Positions 60,748-64,000 of a stretch of 64,000 nucleotides of DNA are shown here, in pieces. The translations under genes and the position numbers were made by a program. Where the stretch lies: NCBI RefSeq assembly GCF_013389665.1, contig NZ_CP058316.1:1550001-1614000 (forward strand), written 5' to 3'. The DNA comes from Microbacterium oleivorans. Lineage in GTDB: Bacteria > Actinomycetota > Actinomycetes > Actinomycetales > Microbacteriaceae. The notes below the pieces were generated by a model. That model did not search any database and was not told where the DNA came from. It saw nothing but the letters and a program-made list of their open reading frames with translations. Each line of letters begins with the position of its first letter. Within the stretch, counting starts at the first letter, position 1.

Positions 60748-60791
60748 ACTGAAAATCGAGAGGTCACGGGGTCGACGCCGGCCGGAGCCAC
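60748..60791 (+). repeat. Right attachment-site repeat (degenerate copy of tRNA-Phe 3' part)
   Basis: Starts with the anticodon-loop sequence ACTGAAAATCG and ends GGAGCCAC, 40/44 identical to 54181-54224. The 5' half of a tRNA is absent, so it is not a functional tRNA. One change alters the T-arm stem. The surrounding 60621-61094 stretch has no other recognisable feature. Confidence 0.78.
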
Positions 60792-61094
60792 TGGTCCTTC
60801 TTCAGGCTTCCACCGGAGGAGGGTCTTTTCTCTTGCTCGGCCAACGGCGTGTCTCGACTTGATCATCGAACGAGCGATTCGAGACGAACCGCCTGCATCG
60901 GATGCCATCTGGTCGCCAGACGAGACGAGTTGCGCGTTCGCATGTAGGCCGAGCAGGTGCCCATTGCAACCGGCTTCGGTGGCCGCCCCCCGCAGCGATC
61001 CTGGCGGTCTTCACCCTCGAGACCCCTGCACTGGCGACAGCAACGTTTCGGTCTCAGTTCCGCCGTTCGCCATCCTGCGTGAAAACGTCGTCGT

Positions 61095-61508
61095 GTGAGA
61101 CAGCCCCCCGTTGTGCCGTCAGTCATTGCGGCGCTCGCGATGAGCTTCATGCTGACCAGTTGCGGGGGAGCCTTCGCCTGCCCGGCCATCGGGTGGTCGA
61201 ACACGCTCATCGTCGAGGTCCACGAAGAAGATGTCGCCGCCACGATGGTGGAAGTGTGCGACGAGCGCGGCTGCTCCAGTGAGCCTTCGCCCGACGGTCT
61301 GACCGGCTTCTCTTCACCGCAAAGGACCGGCGAGGGATGGGTCCTACACCTGCCGGACATGTCAACCCCGGACAACTTCATCGTGCGGGCTCTTGATGCG
61401 GAGGGCAACGTCATACGTGAGATGACAGTCGCGGCCGAGTGGAAGCGCTCCGGCGGGAGTGAACAGTGCGGCGGGCCGGGTGAGGCACGAGTCAGGCTCG
61501 TGCTCTGA
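61095..61508 (+). CDS. Small lipoprotein of unknown function
   Basis: 137 residues from a GTG at 61095. Hydrophobic N-terminus ending in the lipobox MLTSC (Cys23), so it is exported and lipidated. The mature part has paired Cys (CDERGCSS) and one near the end (EQCGG), and looks beta-rich with alternating charged residues. No strong ribosome site is seen. No family recognised. First gene outside the island on the right. Confidence 0.65.
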   Translation: MRQPPVVPSVIAALAMSFMLTSCGGAFACPAIGWSNTLIVEVHEEDVAATMVEVCDERGCSSEPSPDGLTGFSSPQRTGEGWVLHLPDMSTPDNFIVRALDAEGNVIREMTVAAEWKRSGGSEQCGGPGEARVRLVL

Positions 61509-61614
61509 GCGTCCATCAGAACGCGGATGCGGGTGCGGATGACCATCGGTTCGTGACGAAACGAGAAGCCGCAAGACCGTGGGGGTACCGCGCCGCCGCG
61601 GATCCTCGTCCCCG

Positions 61615-61752
61615 TCAGCTGGGAGCGGTGACGCGCACGAGACCGCAGTTCAGGCACGACCACGCGACCGTGAACGACTCGTCGTCGAGGATCTCGAACC
61701 GCAGGGGATCGCCGCAGGTCGGGCAGGTCCACCCCGCGGCGGAGCGGCTCAT
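61615..61752 (-). CDS. Zinc-ribbon microprotein, 45 aa
   Basis: Starts MSRSAAGWTCPTCGDPLRF; a second CLNCG near residue 34 completes a CPxCG...CLxCG zinc ribbon. The ATG overlaps the stop of the TetR gene (ATGA), which supports its reality despite the small size. Such ribbons can bind nucleic acid or a protein partner; here it may assist the regulator. Function unknown. Confidence 0.68.
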   Translation of the reverse strand: MSRSAAGWTCPTCGDPLRFEILDDESFTVAWSCLNCGLVRVTAPS

Positions 61753-62339
61753 CGGACCAGGTCTCTGAAGGTGACCAGGAGCAGATTTTGAACGGACCGG
61801 TCCTCTCCCGCGTCGCCCCAGGTCGTCAACGCCAGGGTGAAGGCACCGAGGCTGGCCTGCACCAACGCGCGTGCGCGCAGATCGACGTCATCCCCCGACA
61901 GGCGCTGCGCCACGATCGGCGCCAACATCTCCGACCAGAGCGAGTGCTTCTCCATGTTGCGAGCGCGCAATGCGGGAGTCGCGGACATGAGGCGCATCGC
62001 GACTCTGTCTCGCTCGGTCTGCGCCCGACTTCCCATCATCGCCGTATAGGCGGCCAGCAGGGAGCGCATGACGGGCTCGTCGGCGGGACGATCCTCCAGC
62101 GCGACGCGCACCAGGTCGCCGTAGCTCTCGGGCACCCCGATGACCATGTCCTCCTTCGAACGGAAATAGCGGTGCAGGCTGCGCGCCGAGATGCCGGCCG
62201 CATCCGCGACCTGCTCCACGGTCACCGCGTCGAAGCCGTGCTCGGCGAAGAGGTCGAGCGCGATATCCGCCAGCCGTTGACGGACTGCTTCGCGGGTGAA
62301 TCCGCGAAGCCCATCGCGCGACGGCTCAGTGGCGGGCAT
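61749..62339 (-). CDS. TetR-family regulator
   Basis: 196 residues. Classic N-terminal helix-turn-helix: HGFDAVTVEQVADAAGISARS followed by LHRYFRSKEDMV (quoted in parts; about residues 34-66). The C-terminal ligand domain is not of a recognised subfamily. Divergent from the aldo/keto reductase remnant, with an inverted repeat in the 83-nt gap, which suggests it once controlled that enzyme. The downstream zinc-ribbon gene is translationally coupled. Confidence 0.9.
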   Translation of the reverse strand: MPATEPSRDGLRGFTREAVRQRLADIALDLFAEHGFDAVTVEQVADAAGISARSLHRYFRSKEDMVIGVPESYGDLVRVALEDRPADEPVMRSLLAAYTAMMGSRAQTERDRVAMRLMSATPALRARNMEKHSLWSEMLAPIVAQRLSGDDVDLRARALVQASLGAFTLALTTWGDAGEDRSVQNLLLVTFRDLVR

Positions 62340-62363
62340 TCGATCATCTTACGCTGTCACGGG

Positions 62364-62378
62364 TGTCAGACACTGACA
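62364..62378. promoter_or_regulatory. Inverted repeat, probable TetR operator
   Basis: TGTCAG-ACA-CTGACA, perfect 6-bp arms with a 3-nt spacer, between divergent TetR (ATG 62339) and the aldo/keto reductase remnant (ATG 62423). Further TGTCA-type half-sites lie nearby on both sides (GCTGTCAC and GCTGTCATT). Confidence 0.7.
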
Positions 62379-62422
62379 TGACAGGCGCACGCTGTCATTC
62401 ACACTCCTGGAAGGACGACAGC

Positions 62423-62873
62423 ATGCAGCAGCGCGCCATCGGCAACCTCGGTCTCACCTCGTCGGCGATCGGATACGGCGCCATGGGCACCGTGTTCGGA
62501 TACGGCCCGAGCGATGACACCGAATTGATCGCGGCGATCCGCCGCGCCCACGACGACGGCGTCACGCACTTCGACACCGCCGAGCTGTACGGCTGGGGCA
62601 CCGGCGAGGAGCTGCTCGGTGCCGCCTTGGCGCCGATTCGACGCGAACCTGACGACCGCCCAGCAGCTCTCCGCACTGGCCGAGAGCAAGGGCGTGTCGC
62701 TCGCGCAGCTCTCGCTGGCCTGGCTGCTGGCTCAGCGGCCCGACATCGTGCCGATCCCGGGGTCTCGCAACCCCGACCGTGTCAGTGACAACAACGCCGC
62801 CGCGGGTGTCGAGCTGTCCGCCGACGACCTGACGCGCATCGACGCGATCATCGCCGCCGGCCCCGCCCAGTAA
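62423..62873 (+). pseudogene. Aldo/keto reductase with large internal deletion and frameshift
   Basis: Begins normally after GGAAGGA: MQQRAIGNLGLTSSAIGYG, then HFDTAELYGWGTGEELLGAALAP with the catalytic Asp/Tyr region. At about 62640 the sequence jumps, in another frame, to the family's C-terminal part: RFDANLTTAQQLSALAESKG, LAWLLAQRPDIVPIPGSRNPD and the closing ELSADDLTRID. Only about 150 codons remain of some 325, so roughly 170-180 codons are missing. The two parts meet at a short CGATTCGAC, compatible with a deletion between repeats. No functional enzyme is expected. Confidence 0.85.
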
Positions 62874-63068
62874 GTCCCGTCCGACGCGGGCGAACCCGCC
62901 CGACTCGGACGGGCGGGACGGTATCCGCCGAGACGGGATTCCGCAATCTCATTCCGGTGAATGGAAACGGGCGTAGCGTTGACCATGGTCGACCCACAAC
63001 GGCCGACCCGACCGGCGCTCCACGCGGACGGGGCGCTGATCGTCACATCTCGAGCCCAGGAGGCAGAT

Positions 63069-63857
63069 ATGACGGACGCCCGTTTCACCGACAAGACCAT
63101 CCTCATCACCGGAGGCGGTTCCGGATTGGGTCGGGCCACCGCGGTCCGACTGGCGACCGAGGGCGCGAACCTCGCGCTCGTCGATGTGTCCGAACCGGGC
63201 CTCGCCGCCACGGTCGACGCCATCCGCGAGGTCGCACCGAACGCCCGCGTCATCACGACGACCGCCGACGTCTCGGACGAGGCGCAGGTGAAGAACTACG
63301 TCGACGCGGCGAAGAACGAGTTCGGCCGCATCGACGGCTTCTTCAACAACGCCGGCATCGAGGGCAAGCAGAATCTCACCGAGGACTTCACCGCCGACGA
63401 GTTCGACAAGGTCGTGGCGATCAACCTCCGTGGCGTCTTCCTCGGGCTCGAGAAGGTGCTCCCGATCATGCGCGAGCAGGGCTCGGGCGCCGTCGTGAAC
63501 ACGGCGAGCGTCGGCGGCATCCGCGGCGTCGGCAACCAGTCCGGCTACGCGGCCGCGAAGCACGGAGTCGTCGGCCTCACGCGCAACTCCGCCGTCGAGT
63601 ACGGCCGGTACGGCGTTCGGCTGAACGCGATCGCTCCCGGAGCCATCTGGACCCCGATGGTCGAGAACTCGATGAAGCAGATCGACGCCGAGAACCCACG
63701 CAGGGCCGCCGAGGAGTTCATCCAGGCGAACCCGACCAAGCGCTACGGCGAGGCGCCCGAGATCGCGGCGGTGGTCGCGTTCCTGCTCTCGGATGACGCG
63801 TCGTACGTCAACGCGACGGTGCTGCCGATCGACGGCGGGCAGTCCGCCGCGTACTGA
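63069..63857 (+). CDS. Short-chain dehydrogenase/reductase (SDR)
   Basis: 262 residues from ATG 63069, with AGGAGG 6 nt before. Cofactor motif TGGGSGLGRATA, then NNAGIEG, the Ser of NTASVGGIRG, and the catalytic YAAAK (Tyr and Lys). The C-terminal IDGGQSAAY is usual for classical SDRs. An NAD(H)-type enzyme is suggested by an acidic residue in ALVDVSE. The substrate is unknown. The 195-nt region before it holds no gene. Confidence 0.9.
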   Translation: MTDARFTDKTILITGGGSGLGRATAVRLATEGANLALVDVSEPGLAATVDAIREVAPNARVITTTADVSDEAQVKNYVDAAKNEFGRIDGFFNNAGIEGKQNLTEDFTADEFDKVVAINLRGVFLGLEKVLPIMREQGSGAVVNTASVGGIRGVGNQSGYAAAKHGVVGLTRNSAVEYGRYGVRLNAIAPGAIWTPMVENSMKQIDAENPRRAAEEFIQANPTKRYGEAPEIAAVVAFLLSDDASYVNATVLPIDGGQSAAY

Positions 63858-63878
63858 CGTAACGCTCGCAGCTGAAGG

Positions 63879-63903
63879 AGGCCGGCCCGATCGGGCCGGC
63901 CTT
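63879..63903 (+). terminator. Rho-independent terminator after the SDR gene
   Basis: AGGCCGGCCC-GATC-GGGCCGGCCT, a perfect 10-bp stem with 4-nt loop, starting 21 nt after the stop codon and followed by TCG with only a weak T-run. 63904-64000 shows no further feature. Confidence 0.75.
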
Positions 63904-64000
63904 CGTCGTGGCCGGACTCCCCCGGCCACGACCGACGTGTCCGGCCCGCGGCGCCCCATAGGATCCGAAGGACGGACGACCACGCCGCACAGGGGAGAGA

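Larger units (their letters stand above)
54181..60791. mobile_element. Genomic island integrated at tRNA-Phe
   Basis: About 6.6 kb between the tRNA-Phe repeat copies. Base composition looks visibly lower in GC than both flanks (by eye, not computed), and codons such as ATT, AGC and TTT that are rare elsewhere are common. It carries endonuclease, NUDIX, toxin-antitoxin, pyrimidine hydroxymethylase-like and helical base-modification-like genes. No integrase, recombination directionality factor or transfer gene was found, so it is a remnant or a mobilisable cargo unit. The repeat pair is imperfect, consistent with age or divergence. Confidence 0.65.

Noticed and set aside
60748..60791. Second tRNA-Phe gene
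   Set aside because: Only the 3' part is present and the T-stem is altered; no acceptor 5' strand or D-arm precedes it. It is an attachment-site copy.

Overview
The window is high-GC DNA that looks like the chromosome of an actinobacterium of the Microbacteriaceae, most likely Microbacterium or a close relative. Grounds: the block ftsH-folE-folP-folB-folK-DUF3180-PH-PH-DUF2520 next to lysS, hpt-tilS beside ppa, a DUF4192 protein, GTG/TTG starts, and pervasive 4-bp start/stop overlaps. This is inferred from gene content; no rRNA is present.

Layout. 1-8130 (minus): a fructan or fructoside utilisation locus with two GH32 enzymes (one cut by the window edge), a CUT1-type sugar ABC transporter (binding protein plus two permeases), a LacI regulator, three near-palindromic operators and a DUF1349 protein. 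8164-18713 (minus): one long probable operon running from a copper amine oxidase through a complete Dpp/Opp-type peptide transporter to two Ntn-hydrolases (a P1/NylC-like and a C45 enzyme), a PaiB-like flavin protein and a membrane protein. It lies opposite a LacI regulator across a perfect 18-bp palindrome. 18850-26393: that LacI gene overlaps a CoA-transferase gene; then come a PucR regulator and, divergent from it, an operon for an omega-aminotransferase, glutaryl-CoA dehydrogenase and semialdehyde dehydrogenase. Read together this is uptake and hydrolysis of an amide or peptide, then conversion of a C5 amino acid (5-aminovalerate) through glutarate to crotonyl-CoA. 26418-32977: MOSC and ThuA-like proteins, then a TetR regulator divergent from an agmatine deiminase-amidase-PLP decarboxylase operon. 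33014-35389: a SipW signal peptidase with three TasA/CalY-like secreted proteins. 35564-53684: lipoprotein, cardiolipin synthase, DUF4192, lysS, the folate operon, ftsH, hpt, tilS, ppa and a Tat-type M23 peptidase. 53913-54223: tRNA-Glu, tRNA-Asp, tRNA-Phe.

54181-60791 is a genomic island between the 3' part of tRNA-Phe and a 40/44-nt copy of it. Its GC looks visibly lower than the flanks (not computed). It encodes an SRA-like/PD-(D/E)XK modification-dependent endonuclease candidate, two NudG/MutT-type NUDIX hydrolases, a HigB/HigA-ImmA toxin-antitoxin-like pair, a GNAT remnant, and a coupled gene pair: a thymidylate-synthase-fold enzyme with the Asp diagnostic of dCMP hydroxymethylases, plus a helical protein resembling families from phage DNA hypermodification. 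No integrase is visible. The shared theme, modified cytosine nucleotides, makes this the best candidate for an undescribed system.

61095-64000: a lipoprotein, a TetR/zinc-ribbon pair divergent from an internally deleted aldo/keto reductase, and an SDR dehydrogenase.
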